Positions 1 through 11,287 of a stretch of 64,000 nucleotides of DNA are shown one piece after another. Every line of letters starts with the position of its first letter. Positions within the stretch are counted from its first letter, which is position 1. This DNA is from Mercurialis annua (Eukaryota > Streptophyta > Magnoliopsida > Malpighiales > Euphorbiaceae). Location of the stretch: positions 44,755,665 to 44,819,664 of the forward strand of contig NC_065570.1 of assembly GCF_937616625.2 (NCBI RefSeq). Reading direction: 5' to 3'. The position numbers were made by a program, and so were the translations under genes. The notes under the pieces are model-generated. The model did not search any database. It saw only the letters and a list, made by a program, of their open reading frames with translations, and was not told where the DNA came from.

Positions 1-2976
1 CTTCTATTTTGTCCAACTAATACCAATTGCAATTATTAATTGGGTCCAGTTCTAAATTGCAATTCTTAAATTCATTAATGAATTTGGATTACAGACCTAA
101 AACAAATGCAAATTAGTTTAAACACCCATATGCCCCAAAAATAAAAAAATAGATCGCAATTTATACTTTTACAAGATTATATACAGGTCACTGCCATTGC
201 TCATGTCTCCAAAAAACGTTAGCCAAATTTGAAACAAACCAAAATCAAAGATAATTAAAGCAAAAGACAATTAAATTCATGAAATTAATTGCAGCAGCAG
301 AGTGAAAACGATACTTTTTTTTCGAATCTTACAGATTGACAAAAGTGAAGAAATCATTCAAAGACCTGGCTTTTGAGTAACAATTCGCAGCTCTTTGACT
401 CGAGAAGCTGCCGTCATGATCTGGACAGTTACACCGGCGACGAATTTCTTTGATTGTTGTCGACGGTGAACCTAGACCTATTGTTGAAGAAGAGATAAGA
501 TCATTGTGATATTACGTTTTCAATATAGAAGGGACAGAATTGTCCTATTATTATACCAAATCAGCTTATTTTGAAAATTGAGGTATTTTTGGGAACTTCT
601 ATTTTTATTTGAGAGATTTCTGCATATTTCTAATATGTGAGGTATGAATGAAAACCAATTAACTTTTTAAGGGATTTGTGTGCTTAGCCCAAGAGTTTTT
701 CTTGTTTGCAATTGCCAATCTCTACAATTATTTATAATCAATGCACCAATAATCATCTTCAACAGGTATGCGTTTCTTTGTTTTCTTTCTTCTATAATTT
801 GTTTATGAAATCACTTAATACTAGTATTAATTTAGATGTAAGTTATTAATGCTCCGGCTGCAATGGTGGCCACCACTTATTTTTCAACGACAATTATTTT
901 AACCCAATCAACTACCAATTCGTTTCAAAGATTTTATCTCAAAAAATCATGGCCGGTTTTACTCATACTAAAAGATCTATTTCCTTCATATTGTAAATTA
1001 TATTATAGGATCAGGATTCCTTTTGTCTAATCAATTTTTTAAACTTGGTAAGTGGAACCAGATTTACCACTTTTCAAATAAAATCCTATCCAAATTTTGT
1101 TTGTTATCATCTCTCCAGCCATAGGAAACCGCCTCCTCCATTAATAACTGCTTATTTTTCAAAAATCAAATTTCTCAATAAATGTTTTAGTAGATGAATT
1201 TTGATGTCTTACATTAATATTTTTTAGTTTTTCATGAACATTTTTCAGTTTTTCACTGAATTATATTTAAATTTGTTAAATCTTTCTCAGGTAGGTAAAC
1301 TACATTTACTTAGTCATTTTCAAATTTAGAAATTGAGTTTTTTTTTTTTTACTTCAGCTTATCAAAATAGTGTTTACTTGCAGAATTTCTAAATGAAATG
1401 TACTTTTATTCAAATTATATTAATCTTACTAATGAAATTTTTAAATTTATTATTGACATTTTATAATAAATTTATGTAGAGATTAGGTTTATTCTTATTT
1501 TGAACATCTTCTCTTTGATAATTTTTGTTGCATGTCATTGTTTGATATCTTTGACGTTGGTTTACTTGTGAAAAATTGAAATTTTCATAAAAAAATATAT
1601 TTTTTCGTGTTTATTATTATTTTAGCGTGATACTTCAATATTTTTACATTTTCTTAAGATGTTAAAAATCAATTTCGTTTTTTAATCAATTTTTTCTTAA
1701 ATTTTGTGGTTTTATACATTTGTTTAATTACTTTTATTGGTATAAATTTTTGGTAGTTGTATTTGTTTTTTTTTTATGAGGGTAGAGGATTATGAGTTCT
1801 AATTTAGTAGTTATATTGTTTGGTTTAGATTATGGATTTTCTTAATATTGATGGGATTAGTTTAGTTTAGGTTAGGCTTTTCAATAATCCCGAGCGAAAA
1901 AAAGTGTTCTTTTTTATGTTTGAGTTTCTGGGTCTAATTTCGCTATATCAATACTGTTTACTGTTTCAGTTTCTGGGTCTAATTTCACTATATCAATATT
2001 GTTTACTGTTTCAGTTTCTGGGTCTAATTTCACTAAATTTTAGACTTTGACTCAAATTTTTCTTTGCAAACAACTAATTGCACATGTTATATCTTATTAA
2101 CTAAGTTCAATTCTATTCCCCAATTGGGTGTTTATATCCCCTTTATGGGTGTTTATATCACATATGCATAGTATTTTTGCAATTTTTACTTAGGCAAGAG
2201 GGGCTTCTCATATGGCCCCTCTAACTCCCATTTCTATGTCGGCTACTAATGGAACTCTGCTATTATCAGAGGCAAAAGAGAATTTTGAACCCGCATTTGA
2301 AGAAAGAGATAAGATGGTGGTGATATCAAATCAGTGGAATTGAAACATACCTTTTATGGGTGTATTAAACTAGTTTAAATGTTTTATAAAATATTAATTT
2401 ATTTATATAAATATTAATATTTTATTTGTTTGTGTTTTTTGTTTTTTGGACATATACTTCTAAATGAGGGGCCTACCAAACATTTCTTACTCTCTGCGTT
2501 GACAATTGGTGGAGTTTCTCTACTAATGGACCGGCTCTACTATAAGATAAGCTTTAAATTAAATTTTTTTACTATTTTTTAATTTAACTGTTCAGGTAAG
2601 CTATGACGGTGTGAGTTTGTTCTGAATGGTCTCGACAATTCAGTAATGCGCTCTACCGTAATACTTATACTAATATCTTTTTTAACGGTAAGTTCCCTCT
2701 TTTAAGTTTTTATTGTTCTATATTGCTACTGTTCGTTTAGCAAATTATTTACGCGTTCGTATTCTAATTTGGTAACGAATGTGTATTTAGATGGCTCAAT
2801 AGTAGCCGCGAAATCCACTTTTATTTCTTTTACTTAAGATTGATTCATCATCTTCAGGAGATGACATTTCTTTTTATATATTTATATATTGCTATCTTTA
2901 GAAAAAAAAATCTCTACAATTATTTGATTTTAACAATCTGGCTTAGGTAAGAAATACAAAATTGAAGAAACTTATG
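1..2976. other. Gene-free AT-rich DNA
   Basis: I find no convincing coding exon, RNA gene or bounded transposon here. The stretch is AT-rich with poly-T and poly-A runs, and has one short tandem repeat (1923-2035). Stretches around 2205-2330 look like degenerate repeat DNA but have no ends I can define. Confidence 0.6.
1923..2035. repeat. 45-bp tandem repeat, about 2.5 copies
   Basis: Units begin at 1923, 1968 and 2013, each opening with AGTTTCTGGGTCTAATTTC. The first two differ at only a few positions and the third is partial. No function is apparent. Confidence 0.85.
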
Positions 2977-3000
2977 TAACACATCTTGCCTAAACAAATG
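2977..3000. repeat. 24-bp direct repeat, left copy
   Basis: This 24-base string recurs without mismatch, on the same strand, at 10522-10545. The right copy begins exactly where the PPR pseudogene is cut off. The pair therefore looks like a duplication flanking an inserted block, 3001-10521. Confidence 0.7.
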
Positions 3001-3176
3001 ATTATTATATCAATCTAACCTGGGATTTGTATGTTGGAAATGCTTTTTCTAGATAGTTCACTTATGCACTTGCTGTAAATTAAATGTTTATTTTTTTCCA
3101 TCGATTTCCACTGCATGTTTACTTCCAGGGTTAATGGGATTAGTTCATCAACTCTGCATCCGCATCATTGAACGAC

Positions 3177-3426
3177 AAGGGTGTGGAAAATCGAATTGAA
3201 TTGAACCGACAATTTCAGTTTGGTTTAATTGGATATTATAAAAAAAAAGTTATTTTTTCTGGTTTGGTTTGATTGTAATTGTGATAAAGAAATCAGTTAG
3301 TTTTTGTTTTATTACAAACTGAACTGTAAAAATTGAATCGAACTGAAAACGTTCAGTTTAAAAATATCAACTCAAATCACTTCATTTTCAAAGGCAAAAA
3401 ACAATTGGTTTGATCTGCAACCATAG
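3177..3426. mobile_element. Possible hAT-like MITE relic
   Basis: The left edge (AAGGGTGTGGAAAATCG) and the reverse complement of the right edge (ATGGTTGCAGATCAAACC) resemble the TAGGGGTGTGCAAAATCGAACC-type ends of plant hAT MITEs. The interior has repeated GAACCG and GGTTTGGTTT motifs. I could not find an 8-bp target-site duplication, so the borders are approximate and the call is weak. Confidence 0.3.
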
Positions 3427-3878
3427 AAATGCCCGAAACGGGAAATTGTGCTTCTTTAAAATTGTATATTACATGGGAACAAAAACACTAAAATGAAAAT
3501 AAAACTCGGCGAAATGACATATTGTTATAAAAATAAGTTGTAAAAATAAAATTTTGAAATTTCAGGAACAGTTTCAAAAATAGAAATGAACTCAAAGACT
3601 TCGATAAATAGTAACTAGGTTAATCGCTCTGCCAAACTGAATTATGAAGTGACCTTAATAAAACAATGGTTACAATTAAGTTGTGGTTGTGTATATCAGC
3701 TGAAGTTCTGAACACCCACTCTGTTCCTATTTTAAACTTTACATGGTTCAGTGTTAACTATCTAGTTTGCTGCAATGTTTATCAATTTGGTTAGTGATTA
3801 AAAGAATTTCTACAATACGGCATTGGAGCTTTATTGGTTTTCCTAGCAAGCACATGGTACAACAAATTTGAATCTTAG

Positions 3879-5057
3879 CTATGTATTAGCAGGCAAACTC
3901 GAAATCTTTAACTCGGCTCTATGGATCGGAGCATAGTCTGTAATTTGACTAGGCTTCATACCTCGCCTTATCATCTCATCCCGCAATTCAAAGGCCTTGC
4001 GCAGTTCCCCTGCGATGCAGCAACCATGTATCAAAAAATTGTATGCTAGCGTATCAGGTTTGATACCCTTGTCGTGCATTGTCTGCCATAATTCGATAGC
4101 TTCCTGTAATTTACCGCTTTTGCAGTGCTCATACATAATCGTTGAATATGTGATGCAATCTGGAAAAATCCCATTGTCTGTCATGCCATTTAGGAGTTTG
4201 GTTGCTTCTCGAATCTTGCCCAATTTACAAAAGCCTCGGATAAGTATATTATATGAAACAGTATTTGCTGAAAGCCCTTTAAGCATTGCATGATGAAGCT
4301 GTTCAGCTTTCTCCACGTCCCCGTCCCTAGTAAGCCTGTCAAGGAAACAGCCATATGTGATGTGATTTGGAGCTTCGTTGCCAACCAATATTTCTTTGCA
4401 AAGAAGCTCCGCCTTATCCATGAATCCCGCCTTGCACAAACCATTTATTAGAGCAGTGTAAGTTATAATATTTGGAATGCATCCTTCGTCGACCATTATA
4501 TCCCAAAGGCCTAATGCCTCCTTTACATCCCCCACCTTGCTGTGTCTATCGATCATGTTTGTATATAATACATTATCGGGCCTCAATTCATGACTGTGCA
4601 TCTCCTTCAAAAGGCCGAATAATGTTCTAGTGTCGCGTACTCTCATAGTTCCGTCTATAAGTATCGAATAGCAGACGAGATCCATATCAACACCTCTCGC
4701 CACCATGTCACGACAAGAACTCAATGCATCACGTAATCTTCCTTCTTTGCAATAACCATGCAGAAGAGCACCATAACACATCTCATTTAACTTGCGATGA
4801 CCTTTGTGAAGCTCATCAATGAATTCTTTGGCTTCGGATTCCCTGCCTGCAGAACAAAGACCAGCTATGAGAGGTCTATAGGTATATGTATCTGGAACGA
4901 GACCTTTCTCTACCATTTCATCGAGCAATTTAAAAGCTTTAAATGTGTTTCCACCTGTACAATGTCCGTCGATCATAACATTGTATGTGACCTCATTTGG
5001 CATTATGTTTCTTTCTTTCATTTCATCAAACAATCTTGTTGCCTCAACCATCATACC
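3879..5057 (-). pseudogene. PPR protein pseudogene, C-terminal part
   Basis: This piece encodes about 391 residues of tandem 35-residue pentatricopeptide repeats, roughly eleven, with signatures such as VTYNVMIDGHC and PDTYTYRPLIAGLC, and then a normal stop at 3879. From memory it is closely similar to Arabidopsis At5g59900-type proteins. P-class PPR proteins bind RNA in mitochondria or plastids. The reading frame continues without loss at 9642 once the copia element and one TSD copy are skipped, so the insertion split a continuous coding sequence inside one repeat. The piece itself has no internal stop. The whole gene lacks its 5' end, so a functional product is unlikely. Confidence 0.85.
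5053..5057. repeat. 5-bp TSD (ATACC) of the copia element, left
   Basis: ATACC directly precedes the left LTR and is repeated at 9642-9646 directly after the right LTR. This is the 5-bp duplication expected for LTR-retrotransposon integration. Confidence 0.92.
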
Positions 5058-5309
5058 TGTAAAAACAGATTTGAACTCACAACTGCTATACTGTTTCTGT
5101 ATTACTCTGAGTTGTGTATACAAACAAAATCAAAATGGCCTTTATATAGACTTCAGCCACTACTCTGCTAAACAAAACTGAAAAGCAATAAATTCTATCA
5201 AAACCATAACTATCACCCTTTGGCCTTTCAACTACAATAGACCCTTGAACTTCACTAACGTCTAAATTTAAAACCCACAAAGTAGATAACATTTAATGTT
5301 TATTCAACA
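5058..5309 (-). repeat. Copia 3' LTR
   Basis: This 252-bp LTR starts TGTTGAATAAACATT and ends TTTTTACA on the minus strand. It is nearly identical to 9390-9641. A TATA-like TATATAAAGG lies inside on the minus strand. An ORF of 68 codons across the LTR is incidental. Confidence 0.95.
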
Positions 5310-5322
5310 AAACTCCCCCATA
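5310..5322 (-). other. Copia polypurine tract
   Basis: On the minus strand the bases just before the 3' LTR read TATGGGGGAGTTT. A purine-rich tract here primes plus-strand DNA synthesis in LTR retrotransposons. Its position fixes the element's orientation as minus. Confidence 0.85.
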
Positions 5323-5325
5323 AAC

Positions 5326-8300
5326 TTAAATGATTCTACCATCTGTCATGCCAATCATCTTTTTGTATTTGTCGAGAAGTACTTTCGGTAGTGGTTTTGT
5401 GAAGATATCCGCTACTTGATCCTGACTTGCCACATGCACCAATTCCACACTTCCTTCCTTCACATGGTCTCGGATAAAGTGAAAACGAACATCGATGTGT
5501 TTGCTTCTCTCATGGTTTACTGGGTTCTTTGCCAACTCAATTGCTGATTTGTTGTCAACTTGAATTACGGTTGCACTCAGTTGCTTTCGCTCAATCTTGC
5601 TCAATAAATTTCTAAGCCATATCGCATGACATACACACCAAGACGCTGCCACATATTCAGCTTCACACGTCGAGAGCGTCACAATCGGTTGCTTCTTTGA
5701 AAGCCAAGTAAATGCAGTATCTCCCATAAAGAACACATATCCTGATGTACTTTTCCGATCGTCTATGTCTCCACACCAATCGCTGTCGGAGTAGCCAATT
5801 AATTTGTAATTTTCTGTTTGCGAGTAGAACAACCCGTGTGACACCGTTCCTTGGATGTATCGTAGGATTCGCTTCAACGCCTTCCAATGTGAATAAACTG
5901 GCTCCTCCATGAACCGACTTACAATGCCGACACTTAAAGAAAGATCCGGCCTTGTACATGTGAGATAGCGAAGGCTACCTACCAAACTCCGGTATTTACT
6001 CGCATCGACACGTTCTCCTCCATCAAACTTTGAGAGTTTTGCACCTGGTTCCATTGGTGTTGAAACTGGATTGCAATTTGTCATTTTGTACTTCTTCAAA
6101 ATCTCTTTTGCATATGTCTCCTGTGATACAAAAATACCTGTTTCTACTTGTCTAACCTCCAAACCAAGAAAAAACTTCATTAAGCCCAAATCTGTCATCT
6201 CAAATTCCCGTGTCATTGTGCCTTTAAATTCTTCTATCATCTCATCATTGTTACCCATAAAAATAAGGTCATCAACATAAAGAGCAACAAATAACACGTT
6301 ACCTCCATTCTTCTTTGTGTACAGGCCATGCTCATAGGGACATTGCTTGAACCCATTTTCCTTGAAATATGTATCGATACGTGTATTCCATGCTCGCGGC
6401 GCTTGCTTCAATCCGTAAAGCGCCTTCTTCAATTTCAGCACCTTCTTTTCTTCTCCGACTTTCATGTACCCAGGTGGTTGTTTGATGTATATGTCTTCTT
6501 CAAGTACACCATTCAAGAAAGCCGACTTGACATCCATTTGATATATCGGCCATTTGAATTGAGCAGCTTGTGAAATGAGTAATCGAATTGTTTCCATCCT
6601 CGCAACAGGAGCAAACACCTCGTCATAGTCGATTCCTATCTTTTGCTTGTATCCCTTCACAACTAGTCGCGCCTTGTACCGTTCTATCTCGCCTTAAGCA
6701 TTCATCTTCTTCTTGAACACCCATTTCACACCTATAGGCTGACTTCCTTTTGGCAATTCTGATAGCTCCCATGTGTTGTTGCGATCAATCGCCTCAATCT
6801 CCTCGTTCATGGCAGTTTGCCATTTCTTGTCTCGCACCGCCTCTTCAAAGCTGATATTTTCAGAATCTGCCAAAAGACATACAAGGTGTACCTCATTCGT
6901 TGAATCATACAAATCTTGTAAACTTCGCATTTTGGGTTGTCGTGGCTCATCTTCATCATCAGTAGTTTCAGAGTTTGTTGGTATGCTTGTTGGTGCAACA
7001 ACTGATGATTCTCCAACTTCGATGATAACCTCCGTTGAATTGTTCCAGTCCCACTCGCTTGCTTCGTTTACTCGCACATCACGGCTCACTGTAACCTTCT
7101 TGCTTAATGGGTCGAGTAGCTTGTACCCTTTTGTCTTCTCATCATACCCAATAAAAATGTACTTTTTGCTTTTGTCTTCGAGCTTCGTTCTTCGTTGATC
7201 CGGTACATGTGCATAAGCCACACTACCGAACACTTTGAGATGAGAAACTGTTGGCTTTTGTCCGCTCCATGCCTCTTGTGGTGTTTGATCATTTAACTTC
7301 ACATGTGGACATCGATTTTGTACATAGATGGCACATTGTACAGCTTCTGCCCAAAATTCCTTCGGCAGCTTCTTGCTCTTCAGCATTGATCTAACCATGT
7401 CGAGAATAGTACGATTCTTCCTCTCAGCCACACCGTTTTGCTGAGGAGAGTATGGTGCGGTTAGAAATCTCCTTATCCCTTGCTCCTCGCAATACTCCAT
7501 GAAAACCGTCGAAGTATACTCGCCACCTCTATCGGATCGTACGGCTTTGATGTGTCTACCAGTTGCCTTCTCCACCATCATTTTGAATTTTTTGAACACC
7601 TCGAATGCTTCAGATTTTTCTTTCAAAAAATAAACCCAAGTTTTTCGTGAGAAATCATCAATAAAGGAAATAAAGTACCTTTTACCACTAAAAGATTTGG
7701 GGGTGATTGGTCCACATATATCGGTATGAATCAACTCGAGAGTATGTTTAGCTTGATATACTGCCCTCTTTTGAAACGAGATTCTCGTTTGCTTTCCAAG
7801 CACACATTCTTCACAAAATTTGCCCTCGTAGTTCAGGTCCGGCAGCCCGTGCACCATATTTTTATTTGCCAACTCTTTTATACCACCATGATGTAGGTGA
7901 CCAAAGCGGAGATGCCATAACGACGCCTTGTCTTCTACATCTATTTGCAAACATTTTTCTCGCACGCTTCTCAAATTCAGTTTGTACATCCGATTTCTTC
8001 CCATCTCGACTCGAGCAACCAGACGCCCTTTGTTGTCCTTTAAGTGTAGTACCCGGTCTTTTAAAAGTATCGAGTAACCTTTCTCCGTTAGTTGCCCCAT
8101 ACTCAAAATGTTGGTCTTGAGATCTGGTACGTAATAAACATTTTTGATAGACCCTATCAAGCCATCTTTTTGCAAGTAACAAACAGTACCTTTGCCTTTT
8201 ATTTCCACCTTTGATGCATCTCCAAATGACACATATCCATCTTCAAGATCTTGCATCTTTTCGAATAGGTACCTGTGACCGCACATATGGTTGCTTACTC

Positions 8301-8700
8301 CTGAGTCGAGGTACCACAGAGTGCCATTATTGAACTCGACTTCATTTTGAGCCATCAAGAGAACGCCTTCATTCACTTCGTCTTCTAAAGCTAGATTGGT
8401 TGTTTCTTCCACCTGTTTATCGGTTGTACAATCTTTTGCAAAATGCCCCATTTTACCACAATTATAACATTTGTCGGAATTGCAATCCTTCGCATAGTGA
8501 CCATACTTGTAACACTTGTAGCACTCGATGTTGGAATAGTTCGACCGACCGCCTCTTCCTCGACCACATCCTCTTCCACACCAATTTGGCTGGCTGGACT
8601 GTCCTTTCTCCTTATAGTACCCTTCATGACTGTTGCCTTGACCACCGCGACCATTTCCACGACTTCCACGGCCACGCCCTCTACCTCGAAAATTTTGAGA
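5326..8700 (-). pseudogene. Copia pol region (PR-INT-RT-RNase H), one in-frame stop
   Basis: Reading on the minus strand: two CCHC zinc knuckles (CYKCYKYGHYAKDC near 8520 and CYNCGKMGHFAKDC near 8455), protease with DSGVSNHM near 8305, and integrase with its HHCC zinc region (about 7900-7770). The DDE catalytic residues sit in TDICGP, SDRGGEY and AERKNRT. Reverse transcriptase has YVDDLIFMG (6256-6282) and RNase H has SDSDWCGD, ending at 5326 just before the polypurine tract. A TAA at 6694-6696 interrupts the frame between integrase and reverse transcriptase; the same frame continues at once with GEIERYKARLV. The rest is open, so this stop is the only lesion I see in pol. Confidence 0.93.
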
Positions 8701-9372
8701 GTAGTACCTTTTCGTCTTTGATTGATGCCTTGGTTTGAAGTGCTTGCTCGAGTGTCTCCTCCTTTTTCTTCTTACGCTGTTCGTGTGCCTCGAGAGAACC
8801 GGCAAGCTCGTCGACTGTGAGCGTTGTAAGGTCCTTTGACTCTTCTATTGCACACACAACATTCTCAAAATTGTCAGTTAATGATCTCAAATCTTCTCCA
8901 CAACTCGCGCATCCGTCAACGTTTCGCCATTGCGAATGAGTTGGTTTACCACAGCTTGTACACGCGTGATATAGTCAGATACATTTTCTGACTCCTTCAT
9001 CTTCATGCTCTCCAACTCGCCACGAAGAGTTTGGAGACACACTTGCTTAACTCTGTCGGCTCCTTTGAACACTTTTTCTAAAATGTCCCACGCTTCTTTT
9101 GAAGTAGTTGCACCAGCAATTTTCTCAAAGCCCGACTCGTCAACGGCTCGGAACAGCATGTATAGTGCCGCCTTATCCTTCGATCGCGCCTCTTTCAACG
9201 CCTTGTTTTGAGCCGCCGTATATCCCGTTGTATTTGCTGGTTCTTCAAAACCTTCTTCGACCACCTCCCACGCATCTTGAGATCCGAGAAGAGCTTTCAT
9301 TTGAATGCTCCAGTTCTCGTAGTTCGCCTTCGTTAGTCGTGGTAGCGACATCTGACCCATCACATTCGCCAT
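8690..9372 (-). pseudogene. Copia gag with two compensating frameshifts
   Basis: The start is taken as the ATG at 9372 (MANVMGQMSLPRLT), just after the primer-binding site. The protein has the copia-type gag core, including YENWSIQMKALLGSQDAWEV and a VSDYITRV-like helix. The frame breaks near 8887 in a T run, shifts to a second frame coding for TDNFENVVCAIEES and a lysine-rich segment, and returns to the first frame near 8700 just before the RG-rich zinc-knuckle region. Gag forms the virus-like particle. A full-length Gag cannot be made from this copy without frameshifting. Confidence 0.85.
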
Positions 9373-9373
9373 T

Positions 9374-9386
9374 GGCTCCGATACCA
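9374..9386 (-). other. Copia primer-binding site (tRNA-iMet type)
   Basis: On the minus strand the sequence just inside the 5' LTR reads TGGTATCGGAGCC. It differs at one base from TGGTATCAGAGC, the usual complement to the 3' end of initiator tRNA-Met in plant copia elements. Confidence 0.88.
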
Positions 9387-9389
9387 ATT

Positions 9390-9641
9390 TGTAAAAACAG
9401 ATTTGAACTCACAACTGCTATACTGTTTCTGTATTACTCTGAGTTGTGTATACAAACAAAATCAAAATGGCCTTTATATAGACTTCAGCCACTACTCTGC
9501 TAAAAAAAACTGAAAAGCAATAAATTCTATCAAAACCATAACTATCACCCTTTGGCCTTTCAACTACAATAGACCCTTGAACTTCACTAACGTCTAAATT
9601 TAAAACCCACAAAGTAGATAACATTTAATGTTTATTCAACA
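9390..9641 (-). repeat. Copia 5' LTR
   Basis: This 252-bp LTR is identical to 5058-5309 except for one base in the GCTAAAMAAAACTG segment. It carries the presumed promoter for the element. Confidence 0.95.
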
Positions 9642-9646
9642 ATACC
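9642..9646. repeat. 5-bp TSD (ATACC) of the copia element, right
   Basis: Matches 5053-5057 exactly and directly follows the right LTR. Confidence 0.92.
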
Positions 9647-10521
9647 TGCCCGACAGAAACCTGTTATAATCGCAGTAAAGGTGTATGTATTTGGAGCAAT
9701 TCCCTTTCCAGTCATCTCATGATACAATCTAAATGCCTTACGGAAATCTCCTTCATTGCAGTAACCAGTTATCAGCGATGTATATGTCACGACTGTTGGA
9801 GTCAATCCTTTGTCAGTCATCTCGTCAAAAAAGTACTTCGCTGCATTCACATTTCGCAACTTGCAGTAACCATTAATAAGGGAATTAAAGGGATAGACAG
9901 TGAAATTTACTCTTGCTTCAGTCATTTTATCTAGAAAAGTAATTGCAGTATCCATTTCACCCCTTCTACAAAATGAATCAATCAAAATAGAGTAAGTTAT
10001 ATCATTTGCACATAACCCTTTCCCTCCCATTTTCTTGAAAAGCAACTCTGCTTCCTCAAATTTTCCAACTCTACACAAAGAATTAAGCAATGAATTATAT
10101 ACAAACAAATTAGGCGCCACTCCAACTCTCCAAGCATTGTTTACCAAATTAAAAGCATCATTGCTCCTCAACCCCTCAACCAAAGCCGTAACAGCTGCCT
10201 CACTAGGTACAAATCCTAACTCGATCATTTCATCCAATATCCGCACACCAAACTCAAACTCCTGCACCTTGCATGATCCAATCACTAATGTACTATACGT
10301 CACCAAATCCGCCTTCAACCCCTTCTTAACCGCAACAGCCTCCGAAAATCTACGGCTCTTACAAATCCCATGAATCAACACATTATATATCACTACACTC
10401 AATTCGCATTCACCGGATTCCATCCATCGAATCATTTCTTCCGCCTTATCAAAATCCTTCAACTCGCACAAACTTCGAATCACAGCCGTATAAACATAAG
10501 CATCAGGCTTAACATCAGCAC
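9642..10521 (-). pseudogene. PPR protein pseudogene, N-terminal remainder (5' truncated)
   Basis: This piece encodes about 290 residues of PPR repeats, starting inside a repeat at ADVKPDAYVYTAVIRSLCEL and ending at TGFCRAG where the copia element entered. There is no start methionine, no organelle transit peptide and no upstream repeats. A stop lies just upstream, inside the 24-bp repeat at 10522-10545. Compared with At5g59900-type proteins (about 900 residues, from memory) roughly the first quarter is missing. Two repeats also seem shortened by a few residues, near KKGLKADLVTY and near EGLRSNDAFN. The gene was probably already a truncated fragment before the retrotransposon arrived. Confidence 0.82.
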
Positions 10522-10545
10522 TAACACATCTTGCCTAAACAAATG
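10522..10545. repeat. 24-bp direct repeat, right copy
   Basis: Exact copy of 2977-3000. The PPR homology ends at or within a few bases of its left edge. The sequences beyond the two copies are unrelated. Confidence 0.7.
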
Positions 10546-10738
10546 GTGGAACACTTAGTTACACTTCCAACTTTTGTTGCTATCCCATGGAAAATTTGTT
10601 ATTTCACATTGAAAGAAAATGGGTTTCGTGGGGTCATCTTTTATAAAATGTCAAAAAGAAATATAGATTTTGTATATTTTAAATGTGCCAGAATGATCCA
10701 TGAATTGATTTTTCAAAGCTTAACATTGATATTTTAAA

Positions 10739-11135
10739 GGCAGAAGGTACAAAAAAGCCCTCGAGTTTTTCTCAAAAGTACAGATCAGCCCTTTTACTTT
10801 ATCTGTGCACAATTAAGCCCCTGTGTTTTTAAAATTGAACAATTAAACCCTTATTATTTTAAAATCGAACAAATAAACCCTTTTAATTTACTCTTGGGAC
10901 ACTTACCCCCTCAAATTTTTGGTAAATATTTTAAATATTAAAATTATTTTTGAAATTTTTTCCTATATGATTATGAGAGACATGTCAACCATTAACGAGT
11001 GTTTCTAATGATGTTGGATGAAAGGGGTTATTTGTTCTATTTGAAAACAAAAAGGGTTTAATTATACCCCAAAAAAGTAAAAGGGCTGATTTGTACTTTT
11101 GTGAAAACTACGAGGGTTTTTTTGTACCTTTTGCC
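10739..11135. mobile_element. Mutator-type MITE (397 bp)
   Basis: Terminal inverted repeats (TIRs) of about 60 bp start GGCAGAAGGTACAAAAAAGC on the left and GGCAAAAGGTACAAAAAAAC on the reverse complement of the right. The flanks are a perfect 9-bp TSD, TATTTTAAA, at 10730-10738 and 11136-11144. Long TIRs plus a 9-bp TSD indicate a non-autonomous Mutator-like element. It has no coding capacity. Confidence 0.88.
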
Positions 11136-11279
11136 TATTTTAAACTTTAAATAAAGGTGATCCAAAACATCTATTAATGATTTCCTCTTTTGTTATTTTT
11201 CTTTACTTTGCTATTGATTTGTTGAAATTTATAATGGAAAATCAAGTTTTTAATATTATAAAAGAGTACATATCCAAGC

Positions 11280-11287
11280 CCTAGAAG
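11280..11287. repeat. 8-bp TSD (CCTAGAAG) of the hAT element, left
   Basis: Identical to 16345-16352 on the other side of the element. An 8-bp duplication is diagnostic of hAT transposons. Confidence 0.92.

Larger units (their letters stand above)
5058..9641 (-). mobile_element. Ty1/copia LTR retrotransposon inserted in the PPR gene
   Basis: This is a complete 4584-bp element with two 252-bp LTRs, TG...CA ends, 5-bp TSDs (ATACC), a primer-binding site next to the 5' LTR and a polypurine tract next to the 3' LTR. Integrase lies before reverse transcriptase, the Ty1/copia order. I counted one difference between the LTRs (C versus A near 5171), so the insertion is recent. At a commonly used plant rate of 1.3e-8 per site per year that suggests roughly 0.15 million years. 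Despite this, the coding region has two compensating frameshifts in gag and one stop before reverse transcriptase. The copy is therefore structurally complete but not coding-competent. Confidence 0.96.

Noticed and set aside
5086..5292. 68-codon ORF, repeated at 9418-9624
   Set aside because: It lies wholly inside the copia LTRs and is duplicated only because the LTR is.
3001..10521. PPR block as a processed retrogene
   Set aside because: The block has a flanking repeat and a 5' truncation, but no poly(A)/poly(T) tract at the expected end. PPR genes are usually intronless, so lack of introns says nothing.
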